The notes beneath the pieces were generated by a model that was not told where the DNA came from, ran no database searches, and saw nothing but the letters and a program-made list of their open reading frames with translations. 37,017 nucleotides of DNA, from contig NZ_VDET01000008.1 in the NCBI RefSeq assembly GCF_006381105.1, forward strand, positions 327,048 through 364,064, written 5' to 3'. The translations under genes and the position numbers were made by a program. Positions 7,772 through 14,551 of the stretch are shown piece after piece (within the stretch, counting starts at the first letter, position 1; every line of letters begins with the position of its first letter). This DNA comes from Flavicella sediminum. GTDB lineage: Bacteria; Bacteroidota; Bacteroidia; Flavobacteriales; Flavobacteriaceae.

Positions 7772-8545
7772 TTACAGCAGTTCCGGATTGTTTTTAAAAT
7801 AACTGATCAGCTCTCCAGTAGATTGGATGTTGAATTTTTTTAGAATATTTCTACGATGTGTATTGACAGTATACGTACTAATAAATAAGCAAGAAGCAAT
7901 TTCTTTACTCGATTTTTTTAGGAGTAATAAACGAATAATATCTTGTTCTCTGTTGCTTACTGAATCAAGTATGAGTTCCGTAGTGAAGTTTTTAAAATAT
8001 ACGGTCTCTAATTTATTTTTACCATTCAGGTATTTAGCCGTTGCACAAATATCCATTTTCGATGGTGAATCTAAAAGGGTATAGTGTGATAAACCGATGT
8101 AGGGTTTGTTTTGTTTGTCGAAACTTAAAGGAGTGGTATTTTGGATAACGTTGACGTATTTTCCTTCATGGGTTTTAATACGAAAGTTCCATGTATAACT
8201 TATTTTGTTACGATCTTCTTTGGTTTTAAATTTCCCCAAAGTAAATGTCATTAATTCGTCCAAAATTTTTATCCAAATAGGAATGTCTTCCGGATGAAAT
8301 AAGGAAACAAAATAAGGAACGCCTCCGTTTTCTATCAATTCCTTGTCGTAGCCCGTACAGGCAGTAAAGTTTTTACTGATGTAATCGTATTTTTGTGTGG
8401 CTGTATTTACAATACAGAAATACGTACTGTCTACCGGATAAATTGAGTCTAACTCGGCAATTTTAGCCAAATAATTCTCTTTTTTATCTAAGTCGTATAT
8501 TTGAAATATTTCTTTGTACTTGGTATTTATCGCTGGCCTGTTCAA
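7772..8545 (-). CDS. PAS-LuxR transcriptional regulator
   Basis: 257 aa. The N-terminal half is a PAS-fold sensor (about residues 40-155; YDYISKNFTACTGYDKELI, LFHPEDIPIW, WNFRIKTHEGKYVNV). The C-terminal part is a LuxR/GerE helix-turn-helix (about 193-250; VSNREQDIIRLLLLKKSSKEIA, FISTYTVNTHRRNIL). It has no receiver domain, so it is not a classic response regulator. The start is TTG: an in-frame TAG lies two codons upstream, and the next Met is about 100 residues in, past the start of the PAS domain. The family is common in flavobacteria; ligand and targets are unknown. A weak -7 box (TATATTTA on the minus strand, 8614-8607) precedes it. Confidence 0.88.
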   Translation of the reverse strand: MNRPAINTKYKEIFQIYDLDKKENYLAKIAELDSIYPVDSTYFCIVNTATQKYDYISKNFTACTGYDKELIENGGVPYFVSLFHPEDIPIWIKILDELMTFTLGKFKTKEDRNKISYTWNFRIKTHEGKYVNVIQNTTPLSFDKQNKPYIGLSHYTLLDSPSKMDICATAKYLNGKNKLETVYFKNFTTELILDSVSNREQDIIRLLLLKKSSKEIASCLFISTYTVNTHRRNILKKFNIQSTGELISYFKNNPELL

Positions 8546-8638
8546 ATTCTAGATAATTAACAATTTTGTTTTCTTATGCGTATTTTTTAAACTTCCTAGG
8601 GGGTACTAAATATAACTTCTTTCGGTAAATTAAAAAGA

Positions 8639-9025
8639 CTATTTTTCTAAAATTTTTTGAATATTTGGTTTAAAATAATCGGGTCCTTTTAATACTTTTC
8701 CATCTTCTCTGTAAATAGGCTCTCCATCAGCGCCTAGTTTACTCATATTACTTCGTTGAATTTCATTGAAAACTTCCTCTATTTTATGTTGCATTCCGTG
8801 TTCTATTATTGTTCCACATAAAATATACAGCATATCACCTAGTGCATCCGCAACTTCAACCAAATCATTGTTGTTGGCAGCTTCTAAATATTCTTCATTT
8901 TCTTCTGCCATTAAATTAAATCGTAAATTATTTTTAGCAGTTCCTAAGTCGGCTGTAGGCTTTTGTTTGATACCTAGTTTAAATGATTCGTGGAATTTTT
9001 GTACGGCTTCAATTTTGTTTTTCAT
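8639..9025 (-). CDS. Nucleoside triphosphate pyrophosphohydrolase-like protein (all-alpha NTP-PPase fold)
   Basis: 128 aa, with the MazG/HisE-type metal-binding pattern EExxE...ExxD: Glu41, Glu42 and Glu45, then Glu57, Asp60 and Asp64 in LVEVADALGDMLYI. These enzymes cleave NTPs or phosphoribosyl-ATP to the monophosphate and pyrophosphate, often as house-cleaning enzymes. The C-terminal GADGEPIYREDGKVLKGPDYF matches the phosphoribosyl-ATP-pyrophosphohydrolase-like group rather than MazG itself. The substrate cannot be read from sequence. No his genes are nearby, which argues against a histidine-biosynthetic role. It lies 93 bases upstream of the LuxR gene on the same strand. Confidence 0.85.
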   Translation of the reverse strand: MKNKIEAVQKFHESFKLGIKQKPTADLGTAKNNLRFNLMAEENEEYLEAANNNDLVEVADALGDMLYILCGTIIEHGMQHKIEEVFNEIQRSNMSKLGADGEPIYREDGKVLKGPDYFKPNIQKILEK

Positions 9026-9050
9026 TCTTGTAAAGGATTAGTAAGGTAAG

Positions 9051-9082
9051 TTGGCATAACCTTTTTGATTTGTGTATTTTTG
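9051..9082 (+). promoter_or_regulatory. Promoter of the small membrane-protein gene
   Basis: TTG at 9051-9053, a 21-base spacer and TATTTTTG at 9075-9082. Transcription would start near 9088, which rules out the longest-ORF start at 9072 and supports ATG 9099. Confidence 0.65.
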
Positions 9083-9098
9083 CCTAAAATACAAAATT

Positions 9099-9287
9099 AT
9101 GTTTAGTAGAGGTCAGTTAATATTTGCAGGTTTTTTTATCGTTGCTTTTGTGGCTTTAATGGTTTGGAGTTATCGAAAAGACATCAAACGACATAAAATT
9201 CACTATAAAAATGGAGGCTTCAAAGTAGGTGTGGTCTGTATTCTTGTAATTTTTATATTTATTGTACTAAGAATTATCATTCATTAG
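9099..9287 (+). CDS. Small two-helix membrane protein
   Basis: 62 aa. It has two hydrophobic segments (about residues 7-24 and 42-60) joined by a very basic loop (YRKDIKRHKIHYKN), so both termini are probably on the same side of the inner membrane. The family is not recognised. The start at 9099 rather than 9072 follows from the promoter, whose -7 box spans 9075-9082. Its TAG stop overlaps the TAA of the convergent channel gene by three bases. The strong promoter argues that this short ORF is real. Confidence 0.7.
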   Translation: MFSRGQLIFAGFFIVAFVALMVWSYRKDIKRHKIHYKNGGFKVGVVCILVIFIFIVLRIIIH

Positions 9288-10204
9288 TCCATTGGTTCCG
9301 TTTTGTCAATAGCATCATGATCTAAAACGGTGTAGCCATCTTCATTAAAGGAAACCGAGGGTGCAAATTTCCGGTTGATCAATAGTTTGTCAAAATCATA
9401 GGAATGAATTTGATATACTTTTTGAGAAAAGGAATCTTCATGGTACTGAAATAGAATGATTAATTTGGCCTTCAATTCGGTAAGTTCTGCTTCTGTGTAT
9501 TTGTACAAGGGACTGCCTTTTTCAATAATATGTACCAGTGTCCAAACAGTTGGTAAATAGGTAATGGCTTCTCGTTCTAGTTTCAGTGAAAAGAATTCTC
9601 TTTTAAATTCGTTTTTCGTAGTTTTTTTAGAAATAGATAAAGTCACTTTTGCTTCTGGCTCTATCATGATACTGGTTCTTTTACTAACCAATCGGAACAT
9701 GATGGCATGGCTGTCTTCAAATTTTCGATACACCATGTTTTTGCTAAATCGTACAGAAGCTTTTGGTTTTGAAAAACGCCCATAAAGTAATCCTGTAACA
9801 AATGAGAAAGAAAGCAAACCAAGTAAAGCTTCAAAGGAAGAAATGAGTCCTGTTACAATGTCTGTTGGGGCCGAAGCTCCATATCCTAAAGTGGTTACTG
9901 TTTGTGCGCTGAAAAAGAAAGCATGTAAAAACTCAGAGAAGAGTGTATCTGTAGAAATACTTATTTTTTCTACTCCATAGGTCAAATAAATAAGTGCAAA
10001 AAAACTATTGATAAGTAGGTAGCCGAATACTATAAATCCAAAGAATTTTATCCATGAAATATGAATTAAATAAGTGTATAAGTCGTTGATATTCCTGGGT
10101 CTATTTTGGTGAATAATGCTAGATTCTCCATTTTCATCAATAAAACTTTTTATGTTTTTATTGGAGTTATAACCTAAGCCAGGATCTTTAATAGTATTCT
10201 TCAT
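9284..10204 (-). CDS. Inward-rectifier (Kir-type) potassium channel
   Basis: 306 aa. Two membrane helices (about residues 52-75 and 118-142) flank a pore loop with the selectivity filter TLGYG at 105-109. A C-terminal cytoplasmic domain of about 160 residues follows (KPKASVRFSKNMVYRKFEDSHAIMFR, the start of the Kir immunoglobulin-like domain). This is the KirBac layout: two-helix pore plus beta-rich regulatory domain, tetrameric in the inner membrane. Filter position 2 is Leu where Val or Ile is usual. A -7 box (TATATTTG, minus strand 10228-10221) sits 17 bases before the ATG. It probably moves K+ down its gradient; gating ligand unknown. Confidence 0.9.
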   Translation of the reverse strand: MKNTIKDPGLGYNSNKNIKSFIDENGESSIIHQNRPRNINDLYTYLIHISWIKFFGFIVFGYLLINSFFALIYLTYGVEKISISTDTLFSEFLHAFFFSAQTVTTLGYGASAPTDIVTGLISSFEALLGLLSFSFVTGLLYGRFSKPKASVRFSKNMVYRKFEDSHAIMFRLVSKRTSIMIEPEAKVTLSISKKTTKNEFKREFFSLKLEREAITYLPTVWTLVHIIEKGSPLYKYTEAELTELKAKLIILFQYHEDSFSQKVYQIHSYDFDKLLINRKFAPSVSFNEDGYTVLDHDAIDKTEPMD

Positions 10205-10220
10205 AAATTATTTGTCGCTA

Positions 10221-10228
10221 CAAATATA
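10221..10228 (-). promoter_or_regulatory. -7 element of the Kir-channel promoter
   Basis: The minus strand reads TATATTTG, a perfect TAnnTTTG match placed 17 bases before the ATG. No TTG occurs at the ideal -33 spacing. Confidence 0.55.
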
Positions 10229-10280
10229 GGCAACTGCAATGTAATTTTCTTCTTTGCTAAAAAGGCTAAATTTTAACAAG

Positions 10281-10288
10281 TACTTTTG
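10281..10288 (+). promoter_or_regulatory. -7 element of the DUF6146-like lipoprotein promoter
   Basis: TACTTTTG matches TAnnTTTG. TTTG at 10253-10256 could be the -33 element, with a rather long 24-base spacer. Confidence 0.5.
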
Positions 10289-10328
10289 CTAGCTTTATTG
10301 TAACTTACTGGTGTTAAAATAATTTCTC

Positions 10329-10736
10329 ATGAAATATCTATTGTATTTGGTTATAAGTCTTTCGTTGTATTCCTGTTTTTCTACCCAAAATACGGTGCGG
10401 AAAAATTCTGAAGAAAAACCTGTGGTAATATCAAACGATAGCATTGAATATAAAATCATTGTTTTAGACCCTGGTTTTAATAGCTACTTGTTGTCTATAG
10501 CGAGGCCTATGGAATTTTATTCTGAGTCTTATTATCAGAATAGAAATATTTTATATGTAAATGAATGGAATGCGCGTGTCAGAAATCCAATGAGTTTTAA
10601 GTCGGAAATTTTTGAACAAGTAATCGACTATGATGCGTTTACAGATTATGGTTTGGAAGTAAATTACAAGTTGTACAACTATTTCAAATTTGTAGAATAC
10701 AAATACAAAGTGAATTTTAATGTCGGACTTCGTTAA
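10329..10736 (+). CDS. Small lipoprotein resembling DUF6146
   Basis: 135 aa with a lipoprotein signal: KYLLYLVISLSLYSC, with the lipid-anchored Cys at residue 16 followed by FSTQ. The mature part is rich in Tyr and Phe (NSYLLSIARPMEFYSESYYQNRN), as in DUF6146 lipoproteins of flavobacteria; this match is from memory of the family. The function of that family is unknown. It is probably anchored in the outer membrane. The last 20 bases overlap the 3' end of the convergent DUF423 gene, so both C-termini share DNA. Confidence 0.75.
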   Translation: MKYLLYLVISLSLYSCFSTQNTVRKNSEEKPVVISNDSIEYKIIVLDPGFNSYLLSIARPMEFYSESYYQNRNILYVNEWNARVRNPMSFKSEIFEQVIDYDAFTDYGLEVNYKLYNYFKFVEYKYKVNFNVGLR

Positions 10737-11094
10737 GTGTTCGTACAGCTAAAAGGATCCAGCCAATAATAAATAGCAATCCGCCTAAGGGAGTAACAAA
10801 CCAAATGCTTTTTGCAGGAATTCCTGCCACAGTAATAGCGTAAATAGAGCCTGAAAAGAAGAATATTCCTAAGAGAATCAAACTACTTACTTGTTTTTTA
10901 GTTCGGTCACTTAGTACCGTTGCTAAATTGACGCCTACCAACAATAATACATGGTACATTTGGTAGCGGACACCCGTTTCAAAACTTGCCATACTTTGTT
11001 CGGTAAGTATTCCTTTTAAAGCATGTGCTCCAAAAGCGCCTAAAATGATTCCAATAGCACCGAGAATAATGCTAAAACTAAGTAATTTGTTCAT
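10717..11094 (-). CDS. DUF423 (YgdD-type) inner-membrane protein
   Basis: 125 aa with four hydrophobic segments. It carries the DUF423 hallmark GAFGAHALKGILTEQSMASFETGVRYQMYHVLLL at residues 19-52. It also has SGSIYAITVAG and TPLGGLLFIIGWILLA. The family is widespread, and its function is unknown. Its ATG lies 17 bases inside the upstream DUF2752 gene, so it is third in a minus-strand operon (TM2, DUF2752, DUF423). Its end overlaps the convergent lipoprotein gene by 20 bases. Confidence 0.9.
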   Translation of the reverse strand: MNKLLSFSIILGAIGIILGAFGAHALKGILTEQSMASFETGVRYQMYHVLLLVGVNLATVLSDRTKKQVSSLILLGIFFFSGSIYAITVAGIPAKSIWFVTPLGGLLFIIGWILLAVRTLNEVRH

Positions 11095-11383
11095 GTGAAT
11101 TATTTTTGTTGAATTGATTTATATCTCTTAAAAAAAAGAAAAGTGAAATGCCAAGTACAATAAATACGAGTGGATTGGCTTGATAGGCACTTTGAAAATT
11201 GAAATGTAACAAATGAATAAAAGCTGTGCTGATACCACAACCCCAACAATTTGTATGGAATAGCATTTTCCATAAACAGGGAATCAGAACGTCGATAGAA
11301 AAACAAGCTTTGGCAACTAAGGTAGAAATAAAGCAGAAAGCAAGCCCGATTAATAAAATGCGTTGCCTCAAATACGTAAGCAT
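11078..11383 (-). CDS. DUF2752 membrane protein
   Basis: 101 aa with hydrophobic segments near residues 8-27 and 68-86. The family hallmark NCWGCGISTAF lies at 45-55 (Cys46 and Cys49), followed by QANPLVF. The function of DUF2752 is unknown, although the conserved Cys pair suggests redox or metal binding. It sits between the TM2 and DUF423 genes, two bases after the former and overlapping the latter by 17. TM2-DUF2752 pairing is frequent in Flavobacteriia (family knowledge). Confidence 0.88.
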   Translation of the reverse strand: MLTYLRQRILLIGLAFCFISTLVAKACFSIDVLIPCLWKMLFHTNCWGCGISTAFIHLLHFNFQSAYQANPLVFIVLGISLFFFLRDINQFNKNNSHEQIT

Positions 11384-11385
11384 GG

Positions 11386-11703
11386 TTACTTCTGTTTGAT
11401 GTAATTCCCTTCAGCATCTTTAAAAGATCCTGTAATAATAATGATCAAATCGATAAGTGCCCAAATACCACAACCTCCTAAAGTAAATAGTTGAATCAAT
11501 CCGGTTCCGGTATGACCATTGTAAAAGCGATGCACACCAAAAACACCAAAGAACCAGCAAAGTAATAAGGTAATTAACCATTTATTTTCGTCGGTATTTC
11601 TAGGTGGAGCCATTTGTCGAACACCACATTTAGGACATATTTCTGCTTTGGCGTTGATTTTATTTCCGCAGTCAGAACAGAACTTTTCATTTATAATTTC
11701 CAT
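11386..11703 (-). CDS. Zinc-ribbon TM2-domain protein
   Basis: 105 aa. The N-terminal zinc ribbon has Cys9, Cys12, Cys23 and Cys26 (FCSDCG ... ICPKCG). It is followed by a TM2 domain (about residues 42-95) with two helices and the motif FFGVFGVHRFYNGHTGTGLIQLFTLGGCGIWALID. TM2 proteins are small membrane proteins of unsettled function. First gene of the TM2-DUF2752-DUF423 operon. The best promoter is TACTTTAG (minus strand 11731-11724), one mismatch from consensus. Confidence 0.9.
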   Translation of the reverse strand: MEIINEKFCSDCGNKINAKAEICPKCGVRQMAPPRNTDENKWLITLLLCWFFGVFGVHRFYNGHTGTGLIQLFTLGGCGIWALIDLIIIITGSFKDAEGNYIKQK

Positions 11704-11771
11704 AGGTATAATTTAACTAGTGGCTAAAGTATCAATTATTTAAGAGAAATTAGTAAGCATCTTCTTTTTTG

Positions 11772-11816
11772 TGTAACAGAAGTTACAGTGGTTTTGTTTT
11801 TACTAGGTTAATTTTG
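11772..11816 (+). promoter_or_regulatory. CRP/FNR-like operator and -7 box before the rhodanese gene
   Basis: TGTAACAGAAGTTACA (11772-11787) is a perfect 6+4+6 palindrome of the CRP/FNR class. TAATTTTG, a perfect -7 box, lies at 11809-11816. If transcription starts near 11822, the palindrome is centred about 42 bases upstream. That is the class II activator position and would explain the absence of a -33 TTG at normal spacing. Palindrome and box are seen; activation is inferred. Confidence 0.65.
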
Positions 11817-11906
11817 TAATAAAATCAGATCTATAGCGTATCAGTAGAAGACAATAACTTTATGCTTCAAAAATATTTCATAGATTTAAAATATAAAACG
11901 GTATAT

Positions 11907-12314
11907 ATGAAAACAGCACTAGTAGTGATTATTTGTCTGGCAGCTTTGCTTTATGGAAGTCAAAAATTAAAAGGGGCTAGCTCAGTACAAGATGATCTTA
12001 TTAAAAAACTGGATGCCAAGAGTTTTCAGGAATTAATTTCAAAAGGTCAAGGTGTTTTAGTAGATGTTAGAACGCCTCAAGAAATAGAAGATGGCTTTAT
12101 CAAAGGTGCTGTTTTTGTCAATTTTTTTTCAAAAAACTTTCAAAAAAATATATTGAAAGTTCCTAAGGACAAGGCGGTTTATTTGTATTGTCGTTCTGGT
12201 GGTAGAAGTGGAAAAGCGGCGAAATTTTTAATAGAAAATGGGTATGAAAATGTTTATGATTTGAGTGGAGGTTTTACAGCATGGAAATCTAAGCAACTGC
12301 CAATTTCTAAATAA
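11907..12314 (+). CDS. Exported single-domain rhodanese
   Basis: 135 aa from ATG 11907. The longer ORF from 11862 would put 15 non-hydrophobic residues before the signal sequence. A hydrophobic signal or anchor (residues 3-17) is followed by one rhodanese domain: LVDVRTPQEIEDGFIKGAVFVNF at 51-73, active Cys95 in YCRSGGRSGKAA, and YDLSGGFTAWK near the end. Rhodaneses move sulfane sulfur or bind oxyanions; the export signal points to the periplasm. Such genes often accompany CRP/FNR regulators in flavobacteria (family knowledge), which fits the palindrome upstream. Convergent with the LamG-like gene, 10 bases apart. Confidence 0.88.
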   Translation: MKTALVVIICLAALLYGSQKLKGASSVQDDLIKKLDAKSFQELISKGQGVLVDVRTPQEIEDGFIKGAVFVNFFSKNFQKNILKVPKDKAVYLYCRSGGRSGKAAKFLIENGYENVYDLSGGFTAWKSKQLPISK

Positions 12315-12324
12315 GTTAAGTAGC

Positions 12325-13053
12325 TTAATCTTTGCTGTATATTTTTAAATCATCAACTATAGCATGGCTAGCAACACTAAAAGCTATGTTTTGTTTTGGG
12401 TTGTGTGCAAAACCTAAGGAGCTATGAGTGCCAACTTTCATATCGTTGATCCAAACGCTTAAGGTTTCTTCTTCAAAATTTAAGGTTAAATTGTACCAAG
12501 TGTTTGGTTGGCAATTATGTTTAATGCTTTTAGATTTTCCTTTGGTCAATTCTTGAATTTCTCTAGCAGAGGCACCGGCCTTTTTTTTAGAATGTATGCT
12601 TAGTTTGAAAATTCCTTCTTTTTGATCGGTAATTTTAATAGAACTTGGTGTTATTTTTACTTGGCATACATGCCCTGCCCAAACAGTATTTTTAATAGCA
12701 GGGTCATTAAAGTTAAAAGCAATTCCTTTTTTGTCTGTTATTTGGAATTTTACCTGTACCGTTCCATTTTTAAAAGGAGCGTCGTGTTTTACGGAAACGG
12801 CATGGTTGGCTGTTTTGGTCATTTTTATATGAAGAGTACCGTTTTTTAAATCGGCTTGCTTTAAACCTTGTGCTCTGTTTTTGCTATTTGTTGTCCAGTT
12901 TTTTCCTAATTCTTCCTTACTGTCATCTTTTTCCAAGCGATTAAAATCATCTGAGAAAATTAATTTTCCTTTGGAGTTTTCTGTAGTTTTTGATTGAGAG
13001 TAAAGACTAATAGATAGACCGAAAAATAACGAGAATAGGAAAGAGATTTTCAT
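12325..13053 (-). CDS. Secreted LamG/concanavalin-like beta-sandwich protein
   Basis: 242 aa with a signal peptide (residues 1-19, ending SLYSQ). The mature part begins IFSDDFNRLE and continues through GTLHIKM, FKNGTVQVKFQ, TWYNLTLNFEEETLSVWIND and IAFSVASHAIVDDLKIYSKD. That order is typical of the concanavalin-like fold of DUF1080/LamG-type domains that bind or cleave polysaccharides. No sulfatase or SusC/D gene is adjacent, so a carbohydrate role is only suggested. It has no obvious catalytic pair and no type IX C-terminal signal. Monocistronic by appearance. Confidence 0.75.
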   Translation of the reverse strand: MKISFLFSLFFGLSISLYSQSKTTENSKGKLIFSDDFNRLEKDDSKEELGKNWTTNSKNRAQGLKQADLKNGTLHIKMTKTANHAVSVKHDAPFKNGTVQVKFQITDKKGIAFNFNDPAIKNTVWAGHVCQVKITPSSIKITDQKEGIFKLSIHSKKKAGASAREIQELTKGKSKSIKHNCQPNTWYNLTLNFEEETLSVWINDMKVGTHSSLGFAHNPKQNIAFSVASHAIVDDLKIYSKD

Positions 13054-13111
13054 AGGATTTTGATTGTAGTTGTACCTACGACCAATAGAAAATCCGATGG
13101 TTTAAAAAGGA

Positions 13112-13822
13112 CTACATTTTTAAATAAAAATCTTTGACTAGTGCAATGTACTCAGGTGTATATTCGTGTCTTGCAATTTCAATGGTAAGTGCTGTATACT
13201 GTGTGTCGGTTTTTGTAAATGAAAACTCTAACAGACTTCTTTTGTAGTCGCTAGTTTCGGTTCCTTTTACATGGCAAGCTTTGTTAAGAAATAGTCCGTG
13301 TGTTTTTGCTAAGACACAAAGTTCTTTTTCTTCCTTAAAAGGAGCAATCATTGCAAACTTACCTTGCGGACTTAATAATTTAGAAGCTGCTAGGAACAAG
13401 TGTTCAAAAGGCATGGAATCTTCAAAACGTGCTTTGTTTCGTTGCTTGTCTTCACTTTGGTAGGTGTCGGTATAAAAAGGAGGATTTGAAACAATCAAAT
13501 CATAGGAATCTTCAATTTCTTCAATAAATTCTTGAAGTGAAGCATGGTAACAAAACAAGCGATCTCCCCAGTCACTAGCTTCAAAATTTTCAACACATTG
13601 CTCGTAGGCTTCATCGTCTATTTCAATGGCATCAATAACTTCAGCAGCACTTCTTTGAGCTAGCATTAATGAAATAACACCAGTTCCAGCACCAATATCT
13701 AAAATTGAAAAAGCATTTTCTTGGTCAGCCCAGGCTCCTAATAGAACGCCGTCTGTACCAATTTTCATAGCACAACGATCTTGTTCAATAGAAAATTCTT
13801 TAAACTGAAATGGTTTGCTCAT
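13112..13822 (-). CDS. trmN6: tRNA1(Val) (adenine37-N6)-methyltransferase
   Basis: 236 aa, the E. coli YfiC family, which makes m6A37 in tRNA1(Val). Seen: FKEFSIEQDRCAMKIGTDGVLLGAW at the N-terminus, SAM-binding LDIGAGTGVIS at 41-51, and the catalytic NPPF at 113-116 of N6-adenine methyltransferases. The ORF is open into the heptamer array, but MSKPFQFKEF at 13822 is the family start. On the minus strand the order is rpsP, rimM, array, trmN6. The array therefore lies in the leader, 58 bases before this ATG. No consensus promoter was found between array and gene; the nearest is TACTTTTT. Confidence 0.9.
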   Translation of the reverse strand: MSKPFQFKEFSIEQDRCAMKIGTDGVLLGAWADQENAFSILDIGAGTGVISLMLAQRSAAEVIDAIEIDDEAYEQCVENFEASDWGDRLFCYHASLQEFIEEIEDSYDLIVSNPPFYTDTYQSEDKQRNKARFEDSMPFEHLFLAASKLLSPQGKFAMIAPFKEEKELCVLAKTHGLFLNKACHVKGTETSDYKRSLLEFSFTKTDTQYTALTIEIARHEYTPEYIALVKDFYLKM

Positions 13823-13880
13823 TATTTCTAAAGTTGAAATTTTGGGAGGTCTTGTTTGGTTTGTAGTTTGAAAAAAGTAT

Positions 13881-14009
13881 CTTAACACTTAACACTTAAC
13901 ACTTAACACTTAACACTTAACACTTAACACTTAACACTTAACACTTAACACTTAACACTTAACACTTAACACTTAACACTTAACACTTAACACTTAACAC
14001 TTAACACTT
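13881..14009. repeat. Perfect heptamer array, 18.4 copies (AACACTT)
   Basis: 129 bases of an uninterrupted 7-bp unit: plus strand CTTAACA repeated, equivalently AACACTT; minus strand AAGTGTT. It begins at the base next to the rimM stop codon and ends 58 bases before the trmN6 ATG. Every frame on both strands contains TAA, so it cannot be translated. The plus strand has no G and the minus strand no C, so trmN6-side mRNA would be almost unable to fold on itself. It differs by one base from the unit at 25338-25423. Confidence 0.97.
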
Positions 14010-14534
14010 TTATAAGTACATTTCTATCAACCCTTCAGGAGTTTTTAAGAACATGATTTTGTTTTCTCGATCTACTTTTTGAATAAATTCATCTAGCATT
14101 GGAATCAATATTTGTGTCGCTCCATACTCTACTTCAAACAAAGGCTGTGCGGTTGTGTCGTTTACACCTGTTATTTCACCTATGTTACCGTGTTTTTCAT
14201 CTTCTACCTGGAACCCAATAATTTCATGGAAGTAAAATTTCTTTCCGGATAGCTTCGGAAGCATGGTCAGCGGTAAATAAATACCTGCTTTTAGGATGGT
14301 ATCAGCATCCGCTTCATTTTCAATGTTTTCAAATCGAATTCTAAGCTGGTTTCCTTTTTGAAGTAAAGATTCTTCAATAAAAAATGGAATCAAGTTATTG
14401 CCTAATTCGACAAAAACTGATTCCATTTCTTGGTAAAGTTCGGGTTCATCGGTATCTAATTTGATAACGACTTCTCCTTTAAAACTGTGCTTTCTAACGA
14501 TTTTGCCTAAATAAAAACAATCTTCTTTACGCAT
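14010..14534 (-). CDS. rimM: 16S rRNA processing/30S assembly factor RimM
   Basis: 174 aa. The N-terminal RimM domain (about 1-90; YLGKIVRKHSFKGEVVIKL) is followed by a PRC-barrel (about 98-174; FYFHEIIGFQVED, GNIGEITGV, LIPMLDEFIQKVD). It helps maturation of the 30S head and binds ribosomal protein S19 in studied bacteria. It follows rpsP by 17 bases, the usual pairing. trmD, which often comes next in other phyla, is absent, and trmN6 takes that place. The stop codon directly abuts the heptamer array. Confidence 0.95.
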   Translation of the reverse strand: MRKEDCFYLGKIVRKHSFKGEVVIKLDTDEPELYQEMESVFVELGNNLIPFFIEESLLQKGNQLRIRFENIENEADADTILKAGIYLPLTMLPKLSGKKFYFHEIIGFQVEDEKHGNIGEITGVNDTTAQPLFEVEYGATQILIPMLDEFIQKVDRENKIMFLKTPEGLIEMYL

Positions 14535-14551
14535 AACGTTATAAATGTGAA

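Noticed and set aside
9072-9098. Longer start for the small membrane protein
   Set aside because: The -7 element at 9075-9082 overlaps it, so it would not be transcribed as coding sequence.
13823-13888. Extension of trmN6 into the heptamer array
   Set aside because: MSKPFQFKEF at 13822 is the family start. The extra 22 residues are not family-like and begin inside the repeat.
13881-14009. CRISPR-like or telomere-like array
   Set aside because: The unit is only 7 bp with no spacers, cas genes or replicon end; it is a simple tandem repeat.
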